Source of the DNA: Salegentibacter sp. Hel_I_6
GTDB lineage: Bacteria; Bacteroidota; Bacteroidia; Flavobacteriales; Flavobacteriaceae
Reading direction: 5' to 3'
NCBI RefSeq assembly: GCF_000745315.1
Contig: NZ_JQNQ01000001.1
Coordinates: 4,148,162-4,212,161 of the forward strand
DNA: 64,000 nt
Shown: piece by piece, positions 33,685-42,787 of the stretch
Layout: each line of letters starts with the position of its first letter
How positions within the stretch are numbered: position 1 is the first letter of the stretch
The notes under the pieces: model-generated
Databases searched by the model: none
What the model saw: only the letters and a program-made list of their open reading frames with translations
What the model was told of the DNA's origin: nothing
Translations under genes and position numbers: made by a program

Positions 33685-34479
33685 ATGAAGATTTTCAAGA
33701 TTTCATCATTTATAATTTTATCCATCGTACTTCTAAGTATGAAAGGATTCAGCAAACCGTTAGATAGTTCTGAGCCTTTTCTTCAAAAACAAAAAAAATC
33801 GATAGCTCAGGAAGAAAAACAAGCCCTAGAAGATACCCTTCGGCATTTTGAAGATTCTATACTTAAAGGCAAAACAAAAGTTGAATACAGAGTTTGGGGT
33901 ACTAATGCCGAAAAAGCCTGGCTGGATTACCGCCTTTTTGAGAGCAATTTGAGGGCAGATTACGATGTCGAAAACTATTTAGCCGAAACTAAAGCCTATC
34001 TGAAAGATTCCACACAAATATTAATCGTTAAACTGAAAGGTCTTGAAACATTAGAAAAGAAAGGGCTTCTGGTAAAAGATATTATTCAAAATGAAAAGTA
34101 TTATTTAGCCTTACTCGATGAATTTGAACAAAGTGAACTACCACACCAAACTTATTTATATTTCGAAAATAAAATAAGGAAAGTAAGCCTTGAACAGGCC
34201 AATGAAAAATATCAAACAAGCCTTGTTCTAAATTTTGTTGGTTTAATAGCTATAGGTGGATTGACCTTTGGTTATTTCAAAAATAAAAAGGAAAAGCCTT
34301 CATACTCATCTTTGAGCAATCAGGAAATAAAGGTGAAAATCCTGATACAGCAAGGAAAAACCAATAAAGAAATTGCCGAAGCACTTTTTATAAGTCTAAG
34401 TACCGTAAAAACGCATACTTCCAATATCTATAGTAAGTTAGGGGTTAAAAATCGAAAGGAACTACAGGCCAATTCTTAA
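33685..34479 (+). CDS. membrane-anchored LuxR-type transcriptional regulator
   Basis: The protein has 264 residues. An N-terminal signal sequence (about 5-24) leads to a helical, charged region of about 150 residues, then a membrane helix (LNFVGLIAIGGLTFGYF, about 181-197). The C-terminal 65 residues are a LuxR/GerE helix-turn-helix (GKTNKEIAEALFISLSTVKT, then NIYSKLGVKNR). The topology puts a sensing part outside and the DNA-binding part in the cytoplasm, so it may pass a periplasmic signal directly to DNA. It lies 86 bases before the outer-membrane barrel gene in the same direction and is its likely regulator; that is inference. Confidence 0.85.
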   Translation: MKIFKISSFIILSIVLLSMKGFSKPLDSSEPFLQKQKKSIAQEEKQALEDTLRHFEDSILKGKTKVEYRVWGTNAEKAWLDYRLFESNLRADYDVENYLAETKAYLKDSTQILIVKLKGLETLEKKGLLVKDIIQNEKYYLALLDEFEQSELPHQTYLYFENKIRKVSLEQANEKYQTSLVLNFVGLIAIGGLTFGYFKNKKEKPSYSSLSNQEIKVKILIQQGKTNKEIAEALFISLSTVKTHTSNIYSKLGVKNRKELQANS

Positions 34480-34565
34480 TCTCCTACCAGTACTAGTCCT
34501 TTTTTCAACCTTAAAATTCAATTTATTTACACCCTTAAATAGTTACTTCGTTTCAAAATTTTGAA

Positions 34566-36866
34566 ATGAAAAAATTAGCTATTATTATTTGTTTGATCAG
34601 CACATTCTCTGGCTTTAGTCAAAATATATTTACATTATCGGGAAATGTGGAAAATGAACAGGATGAAAAAGTTTCCCTGGGACAGGTCTATTTATTAAAC
34701 GAACAAGAACAACTTATCGATTTCAGTGTAGTCGAGAATGGGGATTTTTCTTTGGATGCTGAAAGCGGCAAATATCTGCTAAAAGTTGAAGTACTCAATT
34801 ATGAAATTTTTGAAAAAATTATTGATTTGGATGAAGATCAACGGCTTGACATTAAATTGAAAAGTCTTCCGGATAATCTGGATGAAGTACAAATAACGGC
34901 TAAGCGAAAAACCTTAATTTATAAAAATGGAAACATCAATATAAATGTTGAAAATTCTGTTTTTGAAACACTGCCACAAGCAAAAGATGTTCTCGCGAAA
35001 CTTCCTAAAGTTCAGATCAGTCCAGATGGCGAAAATGTGAGCATATTAGGACAGGGAACTCCGTTAATTTATCTCGGAAATCAACAAATTCAATTTCAAG
35101 AATTGAATTCTATTCCAGTGACTAATATTAAGAATATCGAGATTATAAATAATCCCGGTGCGCAATATGAAGCCGACGGAAGAAATGTGATCATAGTTCA
35201 CCTGAAAGATCAGCGCGGAAACGGATTTAATGTAAGTTTAGCTGAAACAGCATCTTTTAAAAGAAGGTTTAATAATTATGCTTCAACCGCATTAAATTAT
35301 AGAAAAGATAAATTTGCTCTTACTGCTAATTTTGAATATAACCGGTTACATCATTGGGAAAGTAATCAATCAGAATTTACGCTTTTGGATGAGGATATTT
35401 ATTCCAGCTATAATGTGGTTACATCTGCACCAAGACCGCAAATCGTTTCCGGGCTTAACGTATCCTATGATCTTGATGAAGACATCAAACTATCAACAAG
35501 CATCAACTTCAGGACGCATAGTGAGGATTTCCCCATTGAAACAGAAACGTTTTTAAAATACGGTTTTACAAGTACAGATATACTTACACTTACCCAAAAT
35601 AATGGCGAAAGAAACTATTTAACTTCCCAGTTAAATTTCAGTAAATCATTTTCTGAGAATCAAAATCTCTTCCTGGGTGGTCAATATTCCTGGTACGGAC
35701 AGGATTTACAAACGGAAATTTACAATAGTATTAACCAACAAGAGTACCAGTTTTCAGGTTTAAGAGATCAGGATTTTGGTGTAAAGCGGGGCAGTATGCG
35801 GGTTGATTATGAAAATAAAACTAGTTCGATATTTAATATTGCATTAGGAGCCAACCTGGCATTGGCTAAGGCAAATGCATTTACCTATATTAATTCAGAA
35901 ACAAAAAACTATGGTTATGAAGAATCCATTTATGCTTCTTATGCCGATCTTTCCGGAAACTTTAAAAATTGGGACTATCGCATGGGATTAAGAATAGAGG
36001 AAAGCCAAGTGAAGGGAAATTATGAACAAGAACAAAATTTAGTTATAGATCGGAATAACCTCAATTGGTTACCATCAATACAACTTAATTATACTCTGGA
36101 AAATGAAAATACGCTGTCTTTAAATTACAAAAGAAGCCTTCAAAGACCCAATTATTCAAATGCCAGTTCAATTAGAGCCTATCTTAATCCATTCCTTGAA
36201 TTCTCCGGAAACATAAATTTAAGACCAACGTATACTGATGAAGTTTCCCTGAATTACCAATGGAAAAATTTGTCATTTGAGGTGGGTTATTATACTGAAA
36301 AAGATCCGGTGTATTATAGCGTTGATTTTAATGAAGAGATGGAGCGTTTAATTATGTCTCCCAATAATTTGGAAGGGGAAAATGGAATGTACCTGGAACT
36401 TGCTGCACCTATAACCTATAAATTTCTGACTTCAACAAATACGCTGCTATTGGCATATTCTGAAACAATGGATGCCGCAGGAATTCAGGCATTCGAAGCC
36501 AAACCTTTTCTTTATTATTATTCCCATAATGAGTTCGATATAATTCCCAAAACCCAGTTCGCTATAAATTTTTGGGGACAAACCACCCGGTACGAAGGAA
36601 TTTATAAAAGAAACTCCATGTTTGTTCTCGGAGCATCCTTTTCGAGAACTTTTTTTGAAAAATTGCAAGTGAGTTTAAACTTTAATGATATCTTTCAACA
36701 AATGAATTATGGGGAAACCTATCAAATCAATCATATTTATACCAACAGCCTGTTTTTTGCCGACGGGCAGGAAATAGCCATAGGTTTAAAATATTCTTTT
36801 GGAAAAAATATAAAAGACGCACCTCTGCAGAAAAATGTAGACGAAGAATTGGATCGAATTAAGTAA
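34566..36866 (+). CDS. TonB-dependent-receptor-like outer membrane barrel (OMP_b-brl_3)
   Basis: The protein has 766 residues. After a signal peptide (MKKLAIIICLISTFSGFSQ) comes a carboxypeptidase-regulatory-like beta domain (about 22-100), then a plug-like segment (LPQAKDVLAKLPKVQIS, LNSIPVTNIKNIEIINNPG, ending in YEADGRNVIIVHLK), and a long beta-barrel with alternating aromatic strands to the end. The barrel does not end in a classical aromatic C-terminus. Members of this family are Bacteroidota outer membrane proteins, some transporting, many of unknown cargo. The LuxR-type gene precedes it and a small secreted protein gene follows after 35 bases. Confidence 0.87.
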   Translation: MKKLAIIICLISTFSGFSQNIFTLSGNVENEQDEKVSLGQVYLLNEQEQLIDFSVVENGDFSLDAESGKYLLKVEVLNYEIFEKIIDLDEDQRLDIKLKSLPDNLDEVQITAKRKTLIYKNGNININVENSVFETLPQAKDVLAKLPKVQISPDGENVSILGQGTPLIYLGNQQIQFQELNSIPVTNIKNIEIINNPGAQYEADGRNVIIVHLKDQRGNGFNVSLAETASFKRRFNNYASTALNYRKDKFALTANFEYNRLHHWESNQSEFTLLDEDIYSSYNVVTSAPRPQIVSGLNVSYDLDEDIKLSTSINFRTHSEDFPIETETFLKYGFTSTDILTLTQNNGERNYLTSQLNFSKSFSENQNLFLGGQYSWYGQDLQTEIYNSINQQEYQFSGLRDQDFGVKRGSMRVDYENKTSSIFNIALGANLALAKANAFTYINSETKNYGYEESIYASYADLSGNFKNWDYRMGLRIEESQVKGNYEQEQNLVIDRNNLNWLPSIQLNYTLENENTLSLNYKRSLQRPNYSNASSIRAYLNPFLEFSGNINLRPTYTDEVSLNYQWKNLSFEVGYYTEKDPVYYSVDFNEEMERLIMSPNNLEGENGMYLELAAPITYKFLTSTNTLLLAYSETMDAAGIQAFEAKPFLYYYSHNEFDIIPKTQFAINFWGQTTRYEGIYKRNSMFVLGASFSRTFFEKLQVSLNFNDIFQQMNYGETYQINHIYTNSLFFADGQEIAIGLKYSFGKNIKDAPLQKNVDEELDRIK

Positions 36867-36901
36867 ACTTTTTTAGCTATATTTAATATGTAAACAAGCT
36901 T

Positions 36902-37270
36902 ATGAAAAAAATATATTACTTTTTGTTGATTGCATTTTGCAGTCTAAGCTCAGGATTTGCACAGTCAGATAGCCTTAGCAGCGAGAAAACTGACTTGAAA
37001 ACACTTCCAAGCTTAAAACAAGTGGTTTATTCAGCAACCCCTACTGTTATAGATTATAGTTTGGCCTTAGATCTGAGAAAAGTAAATTTGGTTAATCACT
37101 CCCTACAAAATATTAAGGATGGGGATTTTGCAATTTCACTTTCCAACTTAAAAATGAAAAATTCCTTTAATCGCAATGATTTTAAAACTAAGCCGGCTGA
37201 CATGTTGAGAAATATAATGCCCGATTATGATTTAACCAGTAAACCGCTTCCTGCTCAACCGCTCTTCTAA
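36902..37270 (+). CDS. small secreted protein, paralogue of 52575-52937
   Basis: The protein has 122 residues with a signal peptide ending in SSGFAQ. The mature part is unrecognised but nearly the same as the protein at 52575-52937: LPSLKQVVYSA, LVNHSLQNIKDGDFAISLSN, LKMKN-x-FNRNDF and IMPDYDLTSKPLP are shared. Both ATGs are preceded by CTATATTTAAT within about 30 bases. It follows the barrel gene by 35 bases and may be its partner. It contains no Cys in the mature part and no membrane segment. Function unknown. Confidence 0.8.
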   Translation: MKKIYYFLLIAFCSLSSGFAQSDSLSSEKTDLKTLPSLKQVVYSATPTVIDYSLALDLRKVNLVNHSLQNIKDGDFAISLSNLKMKNSFNRNDFKTKPADMLRNIMPDYDLTSKPLPAQPLF

Positions 37271-37413
37271 GAATATACTAAAAAAAGTTTTTTCTTTATA
37301 TTTTTCAAGCCGGCATTAAACACCTTATTTTCATTTAAACCAACGGGAGCAATAAAGTTCCAATTTTTAATTTGGGCGAATCTTATTAAATCCTATTTAA
37401 AAGTTGTCTTTGA

Positions 37414-37779
37414 TTAATTTGTAGGCTTAGCGTTTTCCTTTTCCTCAACATCCAGTTCGGCTAACTTTTCTGTAACTATATCCATAAAATGCATTTGGCT
37501 GTCAGGCATTAATGCTATTATCAGTTCCAACACCCGGCAAACACTTTCTTCTTTTGTTGCTTTTTGGTTAATGGGCGCCAATAACATCCCATTTCCATCC
37601 AGGGCAAATGCACAGACTTCCAATAAGCTAATGATGTCGTTCAATACTTGATAGTTATTATTGACTTTAAATGAAACGCTATAATTCCCCTTGGGTTCCG
37701 GTTCTGGCAAGCCTTTTAGGTTTTCATATAGTTGCTGGATTTCGTTTAAAGTTTGAAGTTTTTTCTTCTTTGTTTTCAT
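37414..37779 (-). CDS. hypothetical protein, 121 residues
   Basis: I do not recognise a family. The N-terminus is basic (MKTKKKKLQTLNEIQQLYEN), the middle is mixed (VCAFALDGNGMLLAP) and the C-terminus is acidic. No signal or membrane segment. It lies 26 bases after the 290-residue gene in the same direction and is probably co-transcribed with it. Its acidic tail and small size would fit a partner or antitoxin-like role, which is a guess. Confidence 0.6.
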   Translation of the reverse strand: MKTKKKKLQTLNEIQQLYENLKGLPEPEPKGNYSVSFKVNNNYQVLNDIISLLEVCAFALDGNGMLLAPINQKATKEESVCRVLELIIALMPDSQMHFMDIVTEKLAELDVEEKENAKPTN

Positions 37780-37805
37780 GCGTTCCGGTTTTTAGGATTA
37801 TGATA

Positions 37806-38678
37806 CTATTTTGCTGTTATTTTATTCTGGTATTGGCGATTATGCAGAAGCTCAAGCTCATTAAGTTTTTTATTTCCTTCTTTACGAACGCTTCTTAAAA
37901 AACGTTCCGCTAAATTGCTGGCATAATCACTGTCTTCTATGCTTACGTCATCTACCGTTTTAAAATTGCTATTATACTGTGCATGGCAGAGCTGGCTATA
38001 AACCTTTTTTGAAGTGAACGATTTTTTTGGTAAAACTATCAGGGGGCTTTTACTAAAATTTTTACAGAGGTTTAAAAGCAGGTTGAGCTCAAAATAGTGG
38101 GGTTTCCATTCCCAGTAAACCCAGATTAGCGCCGCGCAGGTTTGTAATAAGGTTTGGCTAACCAATACCATCCTTGCACTTTCATCATTCACCATATCTA
38201 CAGTATCTGTTTTATCCTCAAAGTAAGACGCCCGGTTCAATCTAAACTCCCATACCTTTTTAATTTCTTCAAATTTCCTGGGGTGGTAACAATAGCCTGT
38301 TAGAAATAAAGGACTTTCCTGAAACAAACAATTCTCAGGCAAGAGCACCCGACTTAAAAAATTATCGCCTTCTTCTAAGCGCCGTTTTATATCATTATAG
38401 GAATAATGGATGCTATACAGTTTCACCTGTTCCTTCATTTTATTAAACACCTCGCACCTAAAAGTTTTAGAATCGCCAATTTCTTCGTAGCTGATAATGA
38501 GTAGTGTGAATTCATAGTGCTGTTTAAGATTGCCATTGAATTCAGAATTAAACAAATAGCTTGATGAACGCTCATTTTTAGTTGCGCCAATCCAGTAAAT
38601 GGAATGCACCTTAACCAAAGACCTTATCACTTTTATGATTGGTTCCAATACTTGCTGCGGTATGTTTTTGATTTTCAT
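37806..38678 (-). CDS. unknown protein, possibly nucleotidyltransferase-like plus HEPN-like
   Basis: The protein has 290 residues and no signal. The first part (VHSIYWIGATKNERSSSYLF, then YEFTLLIISYEE) resembles the G-S and D-x-x-V pattern of minimal nucleotidyltransferases, but key acidic residues are not clear. The part near 165-215 (VLVSQTLLQTCAALIWVYWE, then KPHYFELNLLLNLC) has the helical look of a HEPN domain, whose RNase motif R-x4-6-H is not evident. Weak family evidence; it could be neither. It forms a pair with the 121-residue gene and is divergent from the XRE regulator. Confidence 0.5.
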   Translation of the reverse strand: MKIKNIPQQVLEPIIKVIRSLVKVHSIYWIGATKNERSSSYLFNSEFNGNLKQHYEFTLLIISYEEIGDSKTFRCEVFNKMKEQVKLYSIHYSYNDIKRRLEEGDNFLSRVLLPENCLFQESPLFLTGYCYHPRKFEEIKKVWEFRLNRASYFEDKTDTVDMVNDESARMVLVSQTLLQTCAALIWVYWEWKPHYFELNLLLNLCKNFSKSPLIVLPKKSFTSKKVYSQLCHAQYNSNFKTVDDVSIEDSDYASNLAERFLRSVRKEGNKKLNELELLHNRQYQNKITAK

Positions 38679-38920
38679 AACTATTATGATTTAAAGTGTT
38701 TATTGCTCTTAATACGGTTTCCCATAATTGGTTTTAATGCATTTTCTATATATTTGGAGTTAAGAGGAAAAATTTTTATTACTAAGCCGGTAATTTTATT
38801 GATTCTGGCTTCAAATTCTGAAAATTAGTCCCCGTACCGAACCAGGCGCACTTGTAAAATACAGCCGGTAGCCTGTAAATTACCCCTTGCGGAAAGTCTT
38901 AAAACTTTAAAATGAATCCT

Positions 38921-38928
38921 TATCTTTG
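38921..38928 (+). promoter_or_regulatory. -7 box for the XRE regulator gene
   Basis: TATCTTTG matches TAnnTTTG, 5 bases before the ATG at 38934, so the message would be nearly leaderless if this box is used. No TTG at the usual distance was found. Confidence 0.4.
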
Positions 38929-38933
38929 AGATT

Positions 38934-39338
38934 ATGACAACAACTACCAAACCCAACCATATAGGGCGCAAGATTGCCCGCATTCGCGAACTACGCGGAA
39001 TGAAGCAAGAAACCCTTGCCGAAGAATTGGGCATGAGCCAACAAAGTGTTTCGAGCCTTGAAAAAAGCGAAACCCTGGAAGATGAAAAACTGGAAAATGT
39101 AGCTAAGATTTTAGGAGTGACGAAAGAAGGAATTGAAAATTTTTCAGAGGAAGCTATATTTAATATTATCGGAAACACCTACCACGACCAATCATCTTCA
39201 TTAAATTATAACTGCTCTTTCAACCCTTTAGATAAACTTGTTGAAGCTTATGAAGAAAATAAGAAGCTTTATGAGCGTTTAGTTCAGGCTGAGAAGGATA
39301 AAGTTGCTTATTTAGAGAAAATATTGTATAAATCCTAA
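38934..39338 (+). CDS. XRE-family helix-turn-helix regulator
   Basis: The protein has 134 residues. Residues 10-65 form an HTH_3 domain: GRKIARIRELRGMKQETLAE, LGMSQQSVSSLEKSE, NVAKILGVT. The C-terminal 40 residues (LVEAYEENKKLYERLVQAEK) are a coiled coil likely to dimerise. It probably represses its own promoter and either the divergent pair (37414-38678) or the HD-ATPase gene that starts 61 bases downstream. Defence and toxin loci often carry such regulators, but the link is positional only. Confidence 0.9.
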   Translation: MTTTTKPNHIGRKIARIRELRGMKQETLAEELGMSQQSVSSLEKSETLEDEKLENVAKILGVTKEGIENFSEEAIFNIIGNTYHDQSSSLNYNCSFNPLDKLVEAYEENKKLYERLVQAEKDKVAYLEKILYKS

Positions 39339-39399
39339 TTTATCAAAAAAATTAAAGTTTAATACGGGTTGTCAATAATTGTGATGATAAAAATTTAAA

Positions 39400-42300
39400 A
39401 TGGAACATTTACAGGCTTATTATACTCTAGAAAAACATTTAGAAGAAAGTTCAAAATTTAATTCACAATTTGAAATTTTAAATGCAATATGGAAATTAAA
39501 TAAAAAGAATTTATCTAAAGCCTTAAATAATGTTCATCAATTTTTTCCACATTACAGTTTACATGAACAAAGTCATTCCAATAATATTGTCAATAATATA
39601 GAATCTTTTTTAGGCGAAAAAAGAATAAAAAGGTTAAGTCCAACTAATACCTGGCTTATCTTAATGGCTTCTTTCACTCATGACTTAGGAATGATTGTCT
39701 TCCAGGATTTAGTCGAAAAAGAGTGGTTATCAGAAGAGTTTCAAACATACTTAAATGGTTTAAAATATAATACGGATCTTGATTTAAAAAGTAGTGCCGA
39801 GAAACTACTGATTTTTCAAAATATCACCAAAGAAGAGCCTGATAATCCTGATCTCCAAAATATAACTCCCATCGAAATAAGAAATGCTGTGACTTTGGTT
39901 GTGGCAGAATATATGAGAAAAGTTCATCATCAGAGGAGTGCCGAGATAATTAAAGGATCAAATGATGTATTTTATGATTTGGCTAATTCTTTTTACTCTG
40001 ATCAAATACCTAAAAGACTGCTGAATCTTTTAGGTGAAGTTGCTTATCTACACGGAGTAGATTTTTATGAAATTTTCACGAGACTTGAGTTCGAATCTGA
40101 TGGAATCTCAAATGATAAAATAAACCCTAGGTTCATAGCCTGTATGTTAAGACTTGGTGATTTATTGGATGTTGATGATAATAGGTTTGATTTATTTACC
40201 GAAAAGACATTCAATTTCCCTAGTAGTTCCAAACTTCATATGGAGAAACACTCATCAATCAAACACATTCTTATAAATCCTGAAGCAATAGAAATTACTG
40301 CCGATTGTCCCTCTGAAGAAGTATATAGGCTATCTAGGTCCTGGTTTGATTGGCTAGAGGAAGAAGTTTCACATCAGAGTAGAGAATGGTCAAATATTTC
40401 TCCATTAGATCTAGGAGGTACTTCCCCCACAATTCCTAGAGGAAAGATCAAAGTGTATTTTAATAATGAGAAAGTAGATGATAAATTATTAAATTTAAGA
40501 TTTAATATTGATAATAAAAAAATTTTTGAAATTCTTGAAGGTGCATCAATTTACGAAAATGCAGAATTTACCTTCATACGTGAACTTGTTCAAAATGCCC
40601 TAGATGCTTCAAAAATCCAACTTTGGAGAGAAATTGAAAAGGGAACTTTTGATTTTGCATTTAAGAAAGAGTTTGGAGATCATAATCTGCCCCACCATAA
40701 AATTATTGAGAAAATAAATTTTCCAGAGGACATTCCTGAATTATTATATAAAAGTTTTGATGTCGAATTGACTCTTAATTGGGAAACTGAAAAAAAGGAA
40801 AATTTAATAATAGAAGTTTCTGATTCAGGAACTGGAATTTCAAACCATGACCTTTTGCGCATGACTAATGAGGTAGGACAGAGTAGAAAAAAAGATAGAA
40901 ATTATTCAAGCTTTCTTCAAAATATGCCTTTTTGGTTAAGACCTACAGGTGCTTTTGGAGTGGGAATTCAATCTATTTTTATTGTTAGTGATAATTTTAC
41001 AATTCAAACAAAAGCAGAAGGGGAAGAAAGTAAAGAGATAGTATTTCGATCTGCAAGAAATGGTAAGTATTCCTCTTTAAGTAATAAGAAACCAGAAATT
41101 ACTAAAGGAACAAAAGTTTTTGTAAAAATTCCTAAAAAAAGATTCTCTGAGATTTTTGGAACCTCTTTCGATTGGAATATTATTATGGAATACGATTATT
41201 TTTCTGACCAGCATAAAAGTATGCATATACTTAAAATCGAAAAATATATCCATGAGACTCTTCAAAAAATTCCTAATCTTAAAGTAAACTTTTTTGGAAG
41301 GACAATAATAGGTGAAAATGATGTAGAAATAACTAAGCATGATTTTTCAAGTTTGATCTCAGAAGATGACGAAATTAAGTGTCAACTTTTAAAAATTAAT
41401 GATAATATACAATTCAACTTTACCGAAAATAAAATAGGGTCGGAATTCATTTTGGAGATTTTTCCACATTATGCTTTTGATATAAGGAATGAATGGCCAG
41501 CATATAGTAATGAATATTTTGTAAGGGGCATTCCAGTAAAAGATAATACAATCAACTATTATAAATTATCATTTTCCAAGCTCTACTGGAACTTTATGAG
41601 TCCGGAATCAGATAAAATTTTAAGTTTAACTAGAGAAAAATTCATTAGAAAATACAAGAAGAAATTAGAGAGTAAATTCTTCGCCGACGTTATTCCTTCA
41701 TCATTAAAAATGATGGACAAAATATTTCAGGAAAACATAACTCAGATAAAAAATCAGTTTTCTGAGGAAGAATTTCAAATTATTTATTTTAAAATCTTAC
41801 TTCTAAAGAGCGCAAATGACGTTGGATCATTGGGTGATCGCAATCATAATTTACTAAACAAAACTTGCATTTCTCAGGAATTAGCCGAAAAAGTATCAGG
41901 TGAAAAATTAACACACGATGAATTTTTTCAGTATAAAAAATTAATAATTCCTGTATATAATTTCAATTCTATCTCCAATAAGACTGCGCGTTCTGTCAAA
42001 ATGGAAGAGATTTATAAAAAGTTCGAAGATTATAATGATAGTATAATAATATGGAATCCTAACTTTTTCCATTATTATCTTCTAATGAAATTTAAAATAA
42101 AAGAATTATTTCTTTATAATGACGGAAAGGTTTTAGTTTTAGGCGATACCAAAGAATCCATAAAACTTAAAGTAGGCGAAAAACTATACTATAATCGAAT
42201 TATTGAAACTCCCGGTTTACTCAAAAGAGGTTGGTACTACTCAAATCAGAAATATGATAAATCTATCTCAATAAAAAATAGTTTTGCAAGTGGATTTGAA

Positions 42301-42579
42301 AGGTTTCCATTTCTTTCTAAAAAATCTATCATCTCACCTTTCGGAAGTAAGAAAGAATTTATTGAATTTAGAGCCAAAATGGACAGCGGTAATTGGGAAA
42401 AAAGTGTAACCTATAATATTGTCAAAGAACTAATTCCTGATTCCTTAATAGCTTGGGTAAAAAAATATAAGCCGGAGGAAATCTCGGAAAGAAAGACTGA
42501 AACAATAATCGAAGGTTATCGGAAATTAATTATTGACATTCTAAAAAATGCTGAATTCAAGTCAAACAAACATACATAA
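39400..42579 (+). CDS. HD-domain phosphohydrolase fused to Hsp90-type (GHKL) ATPase
   Basis: The protein has 1059 residues, with no signal or membrane part. The N-terminal 330 residues carry an HD metal site: His55/His59 in HEQSHSNNI, His94-Asp95 in SFTHDLGMI and Asp residues in GDLLDVDDNR near 254-260. A GHKL ATPase follows: the N-box Glu395, Asn399, Asp402 in IRELVQNALDAS, the G1 box SDSGTGIS at 474-481 and the G2 box TGAFGVGIQS at 516-525. The remaining 500 residues are unassigned. The architecture suggests ATP-driven clamp or chaperone control of a nucleotide or nucleic-acid hydrolase. It sits 209 bases from the right attachment core, after an XRE gene. Function is unproven. Confidence 0.8.
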   Translation: MEHLQAYYTLEKHLEESSKFNSQFEILNAIWKLNKKNLSKALNNVHQFFPHYSLHEQSHSNNIVNNIESFLGEKRIKRLSPTNTWLILMASFTHDLGMIVFQDLVEKEWLSEEFQTYLNGLKYNTDLDLKSSAEKLLIFQNITKEEPDNPDLQNITPIEIRNAVTLVVAEYMRKVHHQRSAEIIKGSNDVFYDLANSFYSDQIPKRLLNLLGEVAYLHGVDFYEIFTRLEFESDGISNDKINPRFIACMLRLGDLLDVDDNRFDLFTEKTFNFPSSSKLHMEKHSSIKHILINPEAIEITADCPSEEVYRLSRSWFDWLEEEVSHQSREWSNISPLDLGGTSPTIPRGKIKVYFNNEKVDDKLLNLRFNIDNKKIFEILEGASIYENAEFTFIRELVQNALDASKIQLWREIEKGTFDFAFKKEFGDHNLPHHKIIEKINFPEDIPELLYKSFDVELTLNWETEKKENLIIEVSDSGTGISNHDLLRMTNEVGQSRKKDRNYSSFLQNMPFWLRPTGAFGVGIQSIFIVSDNFTIQTKAEGEESKEIVFRSARNGKYSSLSNKKPEITKGTKVFVKIPKKRFSEIFGTSFDWNIIMEYDYFSDQHKSMHILKIEKYIHETLQKIPNLKVNFFGRTIIGENDVEITKHDFSSLISEDDEIKCQLLKINDNIQFNFTENKIGSEFILEIFPHYAFDIRNEWPAYSNEYFVRGIPVKDNTINYYKLSFSKLYWNFMSPESDKILSLTREKFIRKYKKKLESKFFADVIPSSLKMMDKIFQENITQIKNQFSEEEFQIIYFKILLLKSANDVGSLGDRNHNLLNKTCISQELAEKVSGEKLTHDEFFQYKKLIIPVYNFNSISNKTARSVKMEEIYKKFEDYNDSIIIWNPNFFHYYLLMKFKIKELFLYNDGKVLVLGDTKESIKLKVGEKLYYNRIIETPGLLKRGWYYSNQKYDKSISIKNSFASGFERFPFLSKKSIISPFGSKKEFIEFRAKMDSGNWEKSVTYNIVKELIPDSLIAWVKKYKPEEISERKTETIIEGYRKLIIDILKNAEFKSNKHT

Positions 42580-42708
42580 GCTTATTTATTAAATATTTCC
42601 GGGATTTTAATAATCTTGAATATATAAGATTATCGAGTTAAATTAATTTATATCTTTATAATATCAAAGACGACCAATTGATATTAGTCTTTTAGTTCTT
42701 TCTAGTTT

Positions 42709-42728
42709 AGTGAATGATTCGGTGAATA
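42709..42728 (+). repeat. island sub-terminal direct repeat, right copy
   Basis: AGTGAATGATTCGGTGAATA, identical to 22718-22737 in the same orientation, 59 bases inside the right core. Likely a recombinase arm site. Confidence 0.75.
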
Positions 42729-42787
42729 TATCCAGAATTAAAGATACGAGGTCGCGGTTTTAAAGAGCTGAAGCAACTTAAAAAACT

